Positions 53,432 through 63,436 of a stretch of DNA of 64,000 nt are shown here, piece after piece. The notes under the pieces were generated by a model that was not told the DNA's origin, made no database searches, and saw nothing but the letters and a program-made list of their open reading frames with translations. Position numbers and translations under genes: made by a program. This DNA comes from Locusta migratoria (taxonomy: Eukaryota; Arthropoda; Insecta; Orthoptera; Acrididae): the NCBI GenBank assembly GCA_026315105.1, contig CM048750.1, positions 261,321,151 to 261,385,150 of the forward strand. Direction: 5' to 3'. Numbering within the stretch: position 1 is the first letter of the stretch; each line of letters begins with the position of its first letter.

Positions 53432-54267
53432 CAGTCTCAGAGAATTAAGAGTGGTCACCCCGCGCTAACAGCTACAGGTTTTTCACCTAGTCGTACTAAA
53501 TATTTATTTCTTTTCTAGACAACTAAAATACTGCACATAATCACTGTCATAAATCTTAATATGCTGATTCGTAATGCTTACGATACGTGGGAATAATCTG
53601 CAGTCGGTGGAATGTGAAAAATTACGGGGATGCGGGACACTTTTATGAAGTTTTCCGATGCGGGAGGGTACGTCAGAATCCGGGACGGTCCCGCAGAATC
53701 GGGACAGTTGGCCGCCTTAAACCATTGAGTTTCGCGACTGTCTGTGTTAGACTGTGATTGCCCAATAAATCTTCGGGTTTCCAGTAAATTCAAATGCTCG
53801 GTGCGCATGTGTGGTCTGGCGACTGCTGCGCTGCAGTGGCGATATTTTAAAAAACAGTTGCTACTACCAAAAATCTAAAGAACTGAGAAATCCTCGGGTA
53901 TGTAAGGCGTGTAACGAGTTCATGTATATCTTGCTGCCACATCGAGACTGTCACGACAGAGTCGTAAAACGCAATTAGCCGTTTGGCTGCAGAAGTGCCC
54001 CAGCCCACGGCCCGTGTGATGAGACTTCCAGACGGCGGGCTAGCTTACACCCCGCCCACCGCGATGACGTCACCGTGCTGCACAACGCATCTGCAAGCAC
54101 CGCCCAGAGGCGCGTCTGTTTCGCAAACACCTCCCGCCGGCTTGTTTTCCTGAGCACGTAGCTCTCTTCTCTACAGAGAAGCCGCTGCCAGTGCGGCAGT
54201 GATCCAAAACTTGCTAGGAGAGAACGTGAACACAACCTTCTCCTCTGGTGCAGCTGAGGATATACAA
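53432..54267. other. Unassigned DNA
   Basis: 53600-53720 is rich in CGGGA/TCCCG words (GCGGGACAC, CGGGACGGTCCCG), including a small palindrome. No gene is recognised. An antisense frame at 53975-54235 lacks a known domain. Confidence 0.4.
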
Positions 54268-54278
54268 AACAATTCCTA

Positions 54279-54473
54279 AATTCAAATGTTTGTTAAGCTT
54301 ATGGGACTTAACTACGGGGTCATCAGTCCCGAAACTTACAAACTACTTATCAACTACTTACGAACTAGGACGGCACAAATATCCATGCCCGAGGGGGGAT
54401 TCGAACCCCCGACCGTAGTGGCCGTGCTGACCGTGACTGCAGCGCCTCAGTCACCTCCGCCACCGCGGCCGGC
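54279..54473 (-). mobile_element. tRNA-headed SINE, family B
   Basis: Minus-strand copy with head at the right (CGGCCGCGGTGGCGG) and B box GGTTCGAATCC. The 11-bp duplication AACAATTCCTA lies at 54268-54278 and 54474-54484. Confidence 0.92.
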
Positions 54474-54696
54474 AACAATTCCTACTTACATTCCTGGCAC
54501 ACAAAAAAAAAAAAAAAAGAAAAAAATAATAACAGGAAGAAAGCAAATGACACAGTTGGAGATCTGTGTGACGTCGTAACGTTATTTAAGTTACCTATCT
54601 AGTATTTTAAAAAAATCACATTGGCGTCTTTTGTTGCCTGCTTTAGATTTTCCTATAGTTTTATGATTTTTTGCAAACATTTTGGACAAATATAAT

Positions 54697-55159
54697 TTTT
54701 GTGTCTCATTCTCGTCGCCACTTTTGTGTCTCGTCGCCGCCGGTTGTCCTGGGTGTTGGTGGCCGAGTAGAGAGAGACCGACACAGGGAAATAGGATGCA
54801 CGCGTGTGCGGGTACAGAGTATGAGGTGACTAGCCAGTGGGACAGCAGAAACTAGAAAAACAAAGCTAGATTAGAACAAGGTATGTATTTCGTAGAGGTA
54901 GTATAATACCTAACTTTGTTAACTGAAGACTAGTGGAATGCAGATACATATTTTAACTACGTAGAGGCCTGCCTACTGATGAGTATGTTATCTGGTGCCT
55001 ATCCTATTGCCAAGTGACCTATGCAGTTCAGTAGTGGCCACGAGCGGAGTTGCAGCAGAGGGCTCTCGTGGCTGACGTCGTAAGAACGCCGCGCCGTGCT
55101 TGCATGTTGGCGCGCGGCGAAAGTACGTGGCGCGCACTTCAGACTTGGGCGACACCACA
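54697..55159 (-). mobile_element. Solo LTR of the Ty3-type family
   Basis: Minus-strand start TGTGGTGTCGCCCAAG, end GAGACACAAAA. The 5-bp duplication ATAAT lies at 54692-54696 and 55160-55164. It is diverged from the 24351 element by scattered substitutions and so is an older insertion. Its end also has the doubled ACACAAAA plus GTGGCGACGAG unit. Confidence 0.92.
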
Positions 55160-55711
55160 ATAATAATAATATAAATAAGAAAAATTATTGACGATATCAT
55201 TATGACTCTACTATTGAGCTAATATCTTACACTCAACTCGTAATACTTTCTCTGATTATATTTTACTAAACATCCAAAATTATTTGATATTTGAGTGTAG
55301 CTTTTATAAACTTACTCTTTTTTATAACTCTTTAAACTATCTCTTCCATATTTTCATTATCTTTTCCCGGCAAAATATAATCACCTGCCTTGCCGTGGTA
55401 GTTCGTCCTCTTTTTAATTGCCTGTATTGGTTTACGTAAAATAAAATTACAGTATCATATCGCCGTTATTTTTGTAAATGTCTGAAACGGTGCGAAGTAT
55501 GGAAATAGCATAACATAGTAACGTTGTAAAGAATTTTCTCCTCGATAAATACGTTTATTCAATGTTCGTCTCAGATGAACGGTTAATAAGTTATAATGCA
55601 ATTAAATTTCGTGCTGTCTAAAGGCATATCAAATGGTCTATTTTTAGTGTTACTAGCCAATTTTTTTGCCTGAAACATTAAAAAGTACTGGATCCTAAGA
55701 TGGGCCATATT

Positions 55712-55913
55712 GCCACGGTACGGTGGCCGAGCGCTCTAAGGCCCCTTGCTGAGGAACACGCTTTCGCTCTCTGTCGGAGGTTCGAGTCCTCCTCCGGTAT
55801 GGATGTGTGTGTGTGTGTGTTGTCCTTAGTGTAAGTTAATTTAAGTAGTTTGTAAGCCTAGGGACTGATAACCCCAGAAGCTAAGTTCCTTAGATTTACA
55901 AACATTTTAACAT
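55712..55913 (+). mobile_element. tRNA-headed SINE, family C (left arm)
   Basis: Head GCCACGGTACGGTGGCCGAGCG with an A box and B box GGTTCGAGTCC, then a GT repeat, AAGTAGTTTGTAAGCC and GGGACTGATAACCCC. It has the same general 3' module as families A and B but a different head and internal sequence. Confidence 0.82.
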
Positions 55914-55974
55914 TAACAAAATTAAGGTTTGTATGTTTGTATTTTATGCGCTGCCGTACCGTTCATCCGACTGC

Positions 55975-56363
55975 GATGAAACTTTGCGTACATGATCTTC
56001 AAACAAGAGGAAAGCGACTGACTACGTAAAATTTTGTATGGTGCATGGCAGAGGGTACTTTAACTAACAATATCGACAATATCTATAGCTTTATTCCAAT
56101 CTAGATGAAATTTTGCACACATAACCTTCAAAATAAGAAGAATGTCACTGCCTACGTAAAATTTTCTATTGTGCATGGCAGAGGGTACTTTATCTACGAT
56201 TTTCGACAAAATCTATGGTTTGATTCTGATCTTGATGAAATCTTTGCAATCTTAACCTTGAAAATAAGAGGAACATCACCTCGTCTACCTACGATTTCAT
56301 ATGGTGGATGTTAGAGGTGATCTTGAAATAAACTTAGTCACCATTTCAATGGACACCATGAAG
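55975..56363 (+). repeat. Three tandem ~130-bp units
   Basis: Units start with GATGAAA at 55975, 56104 and 56234. Each has a CAAA/GAAAATAAGAGGAA block, CTACGTAAAATTTT (degenerate in the third) and GCATGGCAGAGGGTACTTT. The third is the most diverged. Related single units lie near 31985-32100 and 60773-60900. Confidence 0.7.
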
Positions 56364-56367
56364 CTTA

Positions 56368-57413
56368 AAACAGTTATGGTACGTAATTTTTGACATATGG
56401 GGAGTCTAGGAACTGAGGAGATGGATGAGTTCGACAGAAATATGAGAAGGGTGTTGGTAGAAAAAGGAGAAGATGGAGGTTCGAGAGAGAGGGGTAGGGG
56501 CAAGAGGCGATGAACACAGAGTATAGATGGCGAGATGAACAGAGGGAGAGAGAGAGAGAGAAAGGGGGTGGGAGGAGTTGCATAGAGAAGGAAGGAAAGA
56601 GGAGATGGACAGAGAGAGAAATGGAAAGGAGAAATGAACTAACTTAAGACTAAATATATAACGTGGCAATATCGGGTTTTCAGCTAGTCTTATATAAATA
56701 AAATCTGCTACTACCTGTGTGAATCACTATATCTTCATAACGACGCGTCAGATTTAGTTCATTTTCTCTGTTTCTTCTGGAATTATTAGGACAAAATTTG
56801 TATCAGACAAAAGTTATAAATTGTGAATATGGTGTCCGTTGTAAGGAGTCAAGAAATACCGATTTTCTTACATGTAATGTTTTATGGACTTGAATACCAT
56901 CTACGCACTTTTCTGAGCAATTTGATGCCCCAAACATGATATTTGCATTGGTAATCATTTTAATAAGTCATGTTTGCGAAATACCAACACGAATTACTTA
57001 CATACGAATGGAAAAACTGGTAAAATATGACCTTGGAGAAGCTCGGTTTGGATTTAGGAGAAATGCAGGAACACGCTAGGCAATACTCTCATATTCACAT
57101 TTTGCTCGTTCATTTATTGAATAGATAATTTAAAGTACCAAACCGCTGCTTTATAATTTCATGCTCCGCGTCCCATGTTTAATTATCTATTCCTTTTTAT
57201 ATATATTATTTGTGTTTGTTAATACGTTGGCTGCTCCCGTAAGGAGTGAGCAGTTAGATAAATTTCCGTTGCGCAAGTACTGTGGTCACTCGCGAAGTAA
57301 TTTGGAGCAGCAGTGAGCGTTTTAACTTGCATTTCCTGGTCTCTACTGCCGAGATCATTCATAGAAAAATTAAAAAAGCTTATTTAAACGTACCATAAGT
57401 GTGTTAAGCTTCA
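56368..57413. other. Spacer of the inverted duplication
   Basis: 56510-56640 is purine-rich (GAGAGAGAGAG tracts). A fragment of the RTE-like LINE lies at about 56995-57095. The remainder is AT-rich and unassigned, and no transposase is visible. Confidence 0.5.
56995..57095 (+). pseudogene. RTE-like LINE fragment (about 100 bp)
   Basis: GGAAAAACTGGTAAAATATGACC and TCGGTTTGGATTTAGGAG correspond to the region encoding EDQFGFRRN in the copies at 8830, 30467 and 42225. Both ends are abrupt and the frame is broken. Confidence 0.65.
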
Positions 57414-57732
57414 TGGTGTCCAGTGGTGTGGTGACTAAGTTTATTGCAAGGTATCCTCCACCATGCACCATATGAAATTGTAGGTAGACGGGGCGATGTT
57501 CCTCTTCTCTTCAAGGTTAAGACTGCAAAAATTTCATCAAGATCAGAAACAAAACGTAGATTTTGTGGACGTTCGTAGATAAGTACCCTCTGCCATGCAC
57601 CATACAAAATTTTACGTAGACAATCGCTTTCCTCTTGTTTTGAATATCAAGTGTGCAAAGTTTCATCGCAGGCGGATGAATGGTACGACAGCGCATAAAA
57701 TACAAACAATCACACAAACCTTAATTTTGTTA

Positions 57733-57925
57733 ATGTTAAAATGTTTGTAAATCTTAGGGACTAAACTTCTGGGGTTATCAGTCCCTAGGCTTACAAACTA
57801 CTTAAAATAACTTACACTAAGGACAAAAAACACATCCATGCCCGAGGAGGAGTCGGACCTCCGACAGCGAGCAAAAGCGTTTTCCTCAGCAAGGGGCCTT
57901 AGAGCGCTCGGCTACCCTACTGCGG
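57733..57925 (-). mobile_element. tRNA-headed SINE, family C (right arm)
   Basis: This is the inverse-arm paralogue of the SINE at 55712-55913, at the corresponding position. The head is at the right (CGCAGTAGGGTAGCCGAGCG) and the B box is degenerate (GGTCCGACTCC). Confidence 0.78.
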
Positions 57926-58234
57926 CAATAAGGCCCACCTTAGGATCCAGTAGTAATACTAAAATTGAATAAATTTGTAGAGGAAGATATTTCCTAAGAC
58001 TTTCTTATGTTTTTATCGTATCTTGACCGTTTCAGAGATATTTGTAAAAATATGTCTGTCTGTAGCCTGCTCCCACTTTATGGGTGGCACCGCTCAACCG
58101 AATGGCATCATATTTTACAGACGTCATTGTTGGCCTCCAGAGACCAGTTGTTTTTCAAATGTTTCAGACAAAAATATTAGATGGTAACACTACAAATAGG
58201 CCATTTGTGATGGCCTTTAGACAGCACGAAATTT

Positions 58235-58437
58235 CAAAAATGTTCAAATGTTTGTATAGCTTATGGGACTCGACTACGGGGCCATCAGTCCCTAAACTTA
58301 CAAACTACCTATGAACTACTTAATACTAAGGACGTCACAAATATCCATGCCCGATGGGGGATTCGCACCCCTGACCGTAGTAGCAGTGCAGACCGTGACT
58401 GAAGCGCCTCAGTCCCCTCGGCCACCGCGGCCGGCAT
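58235..58437 (-). mobile_element. tRNA-headed SINE, family B
   Basis: Minus-strand copy with degenerate B box (GGTGCGAATCC). The GAAATTT duplication lies at 58228-58234 and 58438-58444. It is absent from the matching point of the left arm, so it postdates the inverted duplication. Confidence 0.88.
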
Positions 58438-58699
58438 GAAATTTAATTTTATATAACGCCTTAACAGTTATCTGAGACGAAAATTGAATTAACGTGTTTA
58501 TAGAGGGGAAAGTTCTTAATAACGTTACTATGTTATGTTATTTCCATACTTCGCACCGTTTCAGACATTTACAAAAATAACGGCGATATGAAACTGTGAC
58601 TTCATTTTACGTAAACCAATACAGGCAAATAAAAAGAGGACGAAATACCAGGGCAAGACAGGTGATTATATTTTAACGGGAAAAGATAATGAAAATGTA

Positions 58700-59585
58700 G
58701 GACGTTAGCGAGTCTCGACTTCATGAATTTTGATAGGAAGTTTTCGCTGATGTGCCGAGTTACAGATTAAACCAGTTATTTTTGGCAGGATTTCAGAATC
58801 GCAGATGCAGCTGCTGCCAAAGCAGCTTATGCAAAGCTATTTTTGTTTGTTACTTACTGTATTTACTGCGACAGCTTTTTCTATTTCTATTCAATTGTAG
58901 AATCAAGTGTTGGTGCAACGTCTCAGCCACTCTCTGGTAGATATTTTTCTTCTTACAATTATTGTCTTATATTTGCGTATTGGGTTATCGAAACGGTACC
59001 ATTAACGGTTGAATCCTATCCTTTTAAATTATCTTTCATTGTTTAATTTGTCATAATTTCTTTTGTCTTTGCTTTTCCGATTTTTGAAGACAATAAACTA
59101 ATTTTATACCAGTCAGTAGAACAACATTTTTTTTAACTGAGATACTGCTTAGTACTCATTTCCGTACCTGACAGTAGCGATTTTTATCGTCTACTTACAA
59201 CAGTGGATCTTCAGTTCATTTTGAGCACAGTTTAGAACGTCTTACCAGTCTTGGATTAAAAGGTGCATTAGTTTCTGACGTGTAGCCTGCGTATCGCGGT
59301 AGGTTTGTTCTACCTACAGATCAAAACGTTTTAGGGTACAAAACATTGCAGGTCAGTCGTTGTGCCTAATGTTAAGTGGAGGAAATCGCCTGTCAAGTTG
59401 TAGAGACAGGCCAGCAGCACGTAATGTTAAATGTGCTGCACTGTTCATAAGGACATGACCGAAAGGACAACATGTCAGTAAATGTATGTATGTCCCCAAC
59501 AGGCAAATGAGATTTGCTTAGCGGATTACAAATACGCCCAGTCCCTTGCAGAAATACAGTCATAGCTGCGACCACTTATGGGTAG
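58700..59585. other. Unassigned DNA
   Basis: There is no gene or repeat boundary. Open frames at 58752-58940 and 58843-59046 have no recognised domain. Confidence 0.4.
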
Positions 59586-59589
59586 TGGG

Positions 59590-59716
59590 CACTGTAATCC
59601 CCCCTCGGGGATGGATATTTGTGTCGACTTTAGTATAAGGTAGTTCATAAGTACTTTGTAAGTTTAGGGAGTGATGACCCCGCATTTAAGTCCCTTAACC
59701 ATAACAAACATTTGTA
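59590..59716 (+). mobile_element. SINE family B fragment (3' part)
   Basis: Starts in the post-B-box region (AATCCCCCCTCGGGGATGG), with ATATTTGTGTCG, AGTGATGACCCCGC and ACAAACATTTG. The head is missing and no target duplication is seen. Confidence 0.7.
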
Positions 59717-60119
59717 TTTGGGCAGGACAGGAAGAGTCTTTGTACAGCCAAATTGGTTAAAGCGATCGCTGGGTCGATCCAAAGGAAATTTTCAACTTCG
59801 ACGTTGAATTTATTTCAGTGTACTTTAACAGTCGAGATGTTTACTTCCACGACAGACAAAGGTGCCCTGTAAACTGGAAAATTAAAAAGAAAATACTGTA
59901 AGTATGTTTTTGAATAGTACTTTTGTATGAACTGAGGACCATAATTCACTGTTTAATTGATTCATACAAATAATTATTTTCTGTTTTGTTCATTGTGGTC
60001 TTCGAAAAGTTTTCAGTAAAAACAGAAGTCGGGATAAATACAAAATCAAATATTAAATGTAAATACAAATAAACAATCCCTGAACGGATTTTCGTCTTAA
60101 ATATGTCAAAGACATTGAT
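59717..60119. other. Unassigned AT-rich DNA
   Basis: I see no recognised feature. An antisense frame at 59946-60182 runs into the tRNA-like arm and has no domain. Confidence 0.4.
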
Positions 60120-60149
60120 GAGAAAGCTGAAGCATTTAATTAAATTTTG

Positions 60150-60222
60150 AGATGCGACTGGGAATCGAACCCGGACCTCCACACTTACTAGGCAGACGTT
60201 TTAACGCTAGACCACCACATCA
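60150..60222 (-). repeat. tRNA-like sequence, left arm of compact copy
   Basis: Minus-strand TGATGTGG...A box TGGTCTAGCG, B box GGTTCGATTCC, acceptor-type ends with one or two mismatches. It is 73 bp, the same length as the unit at 21757-21829. Confidence 0.6.
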
Positions 60223-60331
60223 CTTACAATTAACGCGCCTCGGAATAGTCTATGAAAGACAGAAGCTGAATTAAAGTTTGTGTCGTGAGGGAAATGATGC
60301 TTACACTACTCCTAGGCGCATTAATCGCTAG

Positions 60332-60404
60332 TGATGCGGTGGTGTAGCGGTAAGACGTCTTCTTAGTACGGATGGAGGTTTGGGTTCGATTACCGGTTGC
60401 TTCA
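60332..60404 (+). repeat. tRNA-like sequence, right arm of compact copy
   Basis: Starts TGATGCGGTGG, with A box TGGTGTAGCGG and B box GGTTCGATTAC, ends GCTTCA. It is 73 bp. The acceptor stem no longer pairs well. Confidence 0.6.
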
Positions 60405-60440
60405 CAAATTTTAATTCAATGCTTCAGATTTCTCAAATAT

Positions 60441-60628
60441 TAAATGTTCGTAAACATATTGGACGAAACTGCTATGGTCATCAGTCCCTAGACTTACAAA
60501 TCACTTATACTAACTTGCACTAAGGTCAACAGACATACCCGTGTTCAAAGGAGGACTCAAACCTTTGACAGGAACGATCACCCAGTCTGCAGAATGACGC
60601 CTTAGACCAAGCAGCCACTCCGTACAGT
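60441..60628 (-). mobile_element. Old tRNA-headed SINE, family A/C type
   Basis: 3' end AAATGTTCGTAAACATATTGG, body TATGGTCATCAGTCCC, and a degenerate B box (GGTTTGAGTCC on minus). The head is near 60600-60628. It is much more diverged than the other copies. Confidence 0.65.
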
Positions 60629-60640
60629 GGATAATTACCA

Positions 60641-61669
60641 ATGAAAGTCTGAAAATTCGGACACATTGCAAAATTGATAAGTTTTGAATACACTCTCGAT
60701 ATTAAATGACTATAGGAATACAGATTACAATGTTATTTGGGGCATAAACGTATTTTTCTTTGAAAAAGCATTTATACTCCACAAAATACTTCATAGTGCA
60801 TGGCGGAAAGTTACTTCGACACCGTTTGCTCGGTCACCATATAAGTTGGCTCATAAGCCGGTTTGTATACTCTGTGTGGCAGAGGGCAACGTGCAATAAA
60901 CTTCGCCACCGTTTGACCAATCACCATGTAAGTTCACAGATATTTGTAATTTCTCATAGATAAGGGGGGGAGGGGGGAAGAGTGAATGGACTGAAGGAGG
61001 GAGATGGTTAATGTGAGAACTACAACTAAAAGCTAGTGCGGTTTTTTTTTTTTCTTCGCATTACGCATCTGCTCTAATTTCGAACGATTTCTAATGTCTG
61101 CAGCTTGTCATCTTCCTTTTAACCACAACTTATAGACGACTTTGTTACACTGAAGTCGCGTAGACGTAGTGAGCAGAAATTCTTGGACAATTACGCAAAC
61201 AGCTGTTACTAGTATAAATTACCGTGTTTACTCGCCTGTAGTACGCGCTTTTTTCCAATTCTTTTACTTCTGAAATTAGGGAAGACGCTATAGGCAGAAA
61301 CTTCGTCATTTCAATAGTGCATTGCGTTGCTACAGAATGGTCTAAATTTGTTAATCATTTTATCACACTTCATATGAAAAGCTTATTTTATTAAAAATGC
61401 CCAATCCATGAAGTAATACAATAATTTCGAGTGGCTCAACGACCTGGTACGAGTCTTTCAATTGGACACCATTGTGGAGACTCAAGTGTCCCTAACCTAA
61501 AAGGGGACCTACAGCTTAACGTGGAATCCGAACCACATGTCGTTTCTGGCTTTTCCTCACATCGTTGAGAGGTGAGGGCGGCTGGGTTAAAACGTAGAGT
61601 GAAAATTTCCCTTATTCGACTGGGTTTCGAACCAGCGACTCACCGAGAACAGCATGCCCGACAATCTAT
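60641..61669. other. Unassigned DNA with a 130-bp-unit remnant and a B-box-like site
   Basis: 60773-60900 holds units with GCATGGCGGAAAGTTACTTC related to the 130-bp family. 61600-61640 has GACTGGGTTTCGAACCAGCG, a B-box-like site that reads on either strand. No gene is seen. Confidence 0.4.
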
Positions 61670-61917
61670 CACTCCGTTAACATGGGCTCCCCAAAACCGA
61701 TTTACCAACAGTACTTTTGGTTGGTCATGTAACCACTCGAAAATCGATTCTGCAAATTCACTTCTGTAAAGCAGTTTTCTAGTTCCACAATCGATTTTCG
61801 TGCCCGTGTAAACATAAGCGTTTTCTAAGCATTCTTGGTTTGTCAGATTGTGTTTTCTTGTTAAGAAGTATCGGCAAGTATGGGCAGAGTGACATTTTCT
61901 ATCATTAAATTAAAATA

Positions 61918-62568
61918 CCGGGTGATCAAAAAGTCAGTATAAATTTGAAATCTTAATAAATCACGGAATAATGTAGATAGGGAGGTAAAAATTGACACAC
62001 ATGCTTGGAATGACATGGTGTTGTATTAGAACCAGTAAAAAACAAAATTCAAAACATATCCGACAGATGCCGCTTCTTCTTATCAGAAAAGCAATAATTA
62101 GCATAACAAATTAAGACAAAGCAAAGATGATGTTCTTATAGGAAATGCTTAATATGTTCACCATCATTCCTCGACAGTAGCTGCAGTCGAGGAATAATGT
62201 TGTGAACAGCACTGTAGAGCAAGTCCGGAGTTATGGTGAGGCACTATCAGTTCCGATCGGAAGATTCCCTTGAATGCCAGTCCTGTTGAAACAACTGTAA
62301 TCACCACCGGTGCATACACTGTTACCGAAACATCCAACACCAGATGAATCGAGAGAAAAACTTATGACCTCAAAGGATTGTAGTAGTGAGAGCTTGTCGT
62401 CTGCTGCGACTCTCATTAATGTTTTTACTCCGTCATTTTTATTAACTTATTTTTTTCTAATAAAACCCCATGTCGTTCCAAGCATGTGTCTCAATTTTTA
62501 CCTTTCTATCTGTATTATTCCGTGATTGATTAAGTTTTCAAATTTATACTGACTTTTTGATCACCCGG
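61918..62568. mobile_element. Tc1/mariner-type MITE with ~100-bp inverted repeats
   Basis: Starts CCGGGTGATCAAAAAGTCAG and ends CTGACTTTTTGATCACCCGG, with TA on each side (61916-61917 and 62569-62570). The arms match for about 100 bp. The 450-bp interior has no transposase, though CGACAGTAGCTGCAGTCGAGG near 62173 is an internal hairpin. Confidence 0.9.
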
Positions 62569-62751
62569 TATAAATATTAGAGTGAGCATGAATCTGTGTA
62601 TTTAAGCGAAGAAAAATAGCGATTGTGCTGACTAAATCAAGAATTAAATCAGCTGTTTTTCAGCCGCCATATGGAATGGGCTAGGAAATCCGATTCAGGC
62701 TGTAACAAGTAAGCACGGTAGCGAAAAATGGTACACGGAAATCGGGTTTCG

Positions 62752-62755
<4 letters not shown>

Positions 62756-62801
<46 letters not shown>

Positions 62802-62974
62802 TTTGTTAAGCTTATGGGACTTAACTGTGGGATCATCAGTCCCTAAACTTACAAACTACTTACGAACTAGGACGGCACAAATATCCGTGCCCGAGAGGGG
62901 ATTCGAACCCCGACCGTAGTGGCCGTGCTGACCGTGACTGGAGCGCCTCAGTCACCTCGGCCACCGCGGCCGGC
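62756..62974 (-). mobile_element. tRNA-headed SINE, family B, with a 44-nt homopolymer at its 3' end
   Basis: Minus-strand copy with the head at the right and B box GGTTCGAATCC. The 9-bp duplication TTTCGTCTT lies at 62747-62755 and 62976-62984. The 3' end, read on the SINE strand, is a run of 44 T (A on plus, 62756-62799), not the usual TTTGAACATTTTG. Confidence 0.88.
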
Positions 62975-63009
62975 TTTTCGTCTTCAGGAAGATGTGTGTA
63001 AACATAGTG

Positions 63010-63436
63010 TAAGAGGTGAAGAAGAAGACTGGGGACAGCTGTTTGTGGAGATCATGTGAAACAATGTACTGGTATGTACTATGACCACCGAGTCGTCTGC
63101 ATTGAGAAGAAAGCCGAAGCCATTAGTATGCACGCAGGCAGGCTCGTATGTCGTGTGCTCGCAAAGCGCCGTGCCCAAAGAGGAAGCGGACTTCCTCCAC
63201 GACTTCTTGTCGACAGGCGGAACCCGCGCTCCCATTGTCACTGGCGACCTAGACCTCGAGACGTAATGAAGGCCGCCACAACTGGGCCGCACGTTCACAC
63301 GACGGCTCCGTCTGTTCCTGACTCTTTGATTACATACGGCTTGTTAGTAGCGTCGGCCATACCTGGGAGAGAGAGTACTTTCCACTTCGCATAGGAACGT
63401 GGCTTTCAACTGCCAATAGCACTGACCATATCCAGT
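63010..63436. other. Unassigned DNA
   Basis: Open frames on both strands at 62984-63394 have no recognised domain. No repeat boundary is seen before the hAT end at 63437. Confidence 0.4.

Larger units (their letters stand above)
55349..58699. repeat. Large inverted duplication (arms ~1 kb, spacer ~1 kb)
   Basis: The left arm 55349-56367 matches 57414-58699 in inverse orientation. Both arms start from the outside with ATTTTCATTATCTTTTCCCG and AAAATATAATCACCTG. Then come the CTGTATTGGTTTACG block, a family C SINE, the GATGAAACTTTG units and finally CACCATGAAGCTTA. The right arm also holds a younger family B SINE. The left arm has three 130-bp units, the right two. No target duplication was found. 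It may be a long-TIR transposon or a segmental inversion-duplication. Confidence 0.8.
60120..60434. mobile_element. Inverted-repeat element with a tRNA-like sequence in each arm (compact copy)
   Basis: Arms start from each end with GAGAAA(G/T)CTGAAGCAT and AATT-rich sequence, followed by a 73-bp tRNA-like unit. These lie at 60150-60222 (minus) and 60332-60404 (plus). The inner parts hold GCGCCTCGGAATAGTC on the left and ACTACTCCTAGGCGCA on the right. Between the arms is GACAGAAGCTGAATTAAAG, shared with the copy at 21745-29125. Total length is about 315 bp, with no ORF. No target duplication could be set. Confidence 0.72.
61670..63009. mobile_element. MITE family M, copy 2, with two nested insertions
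   Basis: Ends CACTCCGTTAACATGGG and (inverted) CACTATGTTTACACACA. Its pieces 61670-61917, 62569-62755 and 62976-63009 follow copy 1 (36341-36803) in order. The first break is a TA-flanked mariner-type MITE, the second a SINE with TTTCGTCTT duplicated. Confidence 0.8.

Noticed and set aside
56297..56669. Ser/Leu/Pro-rich antisense frames
   Set aside because: They come from the purine-rich GAGAGA tract in the inverted-duplication spacer.
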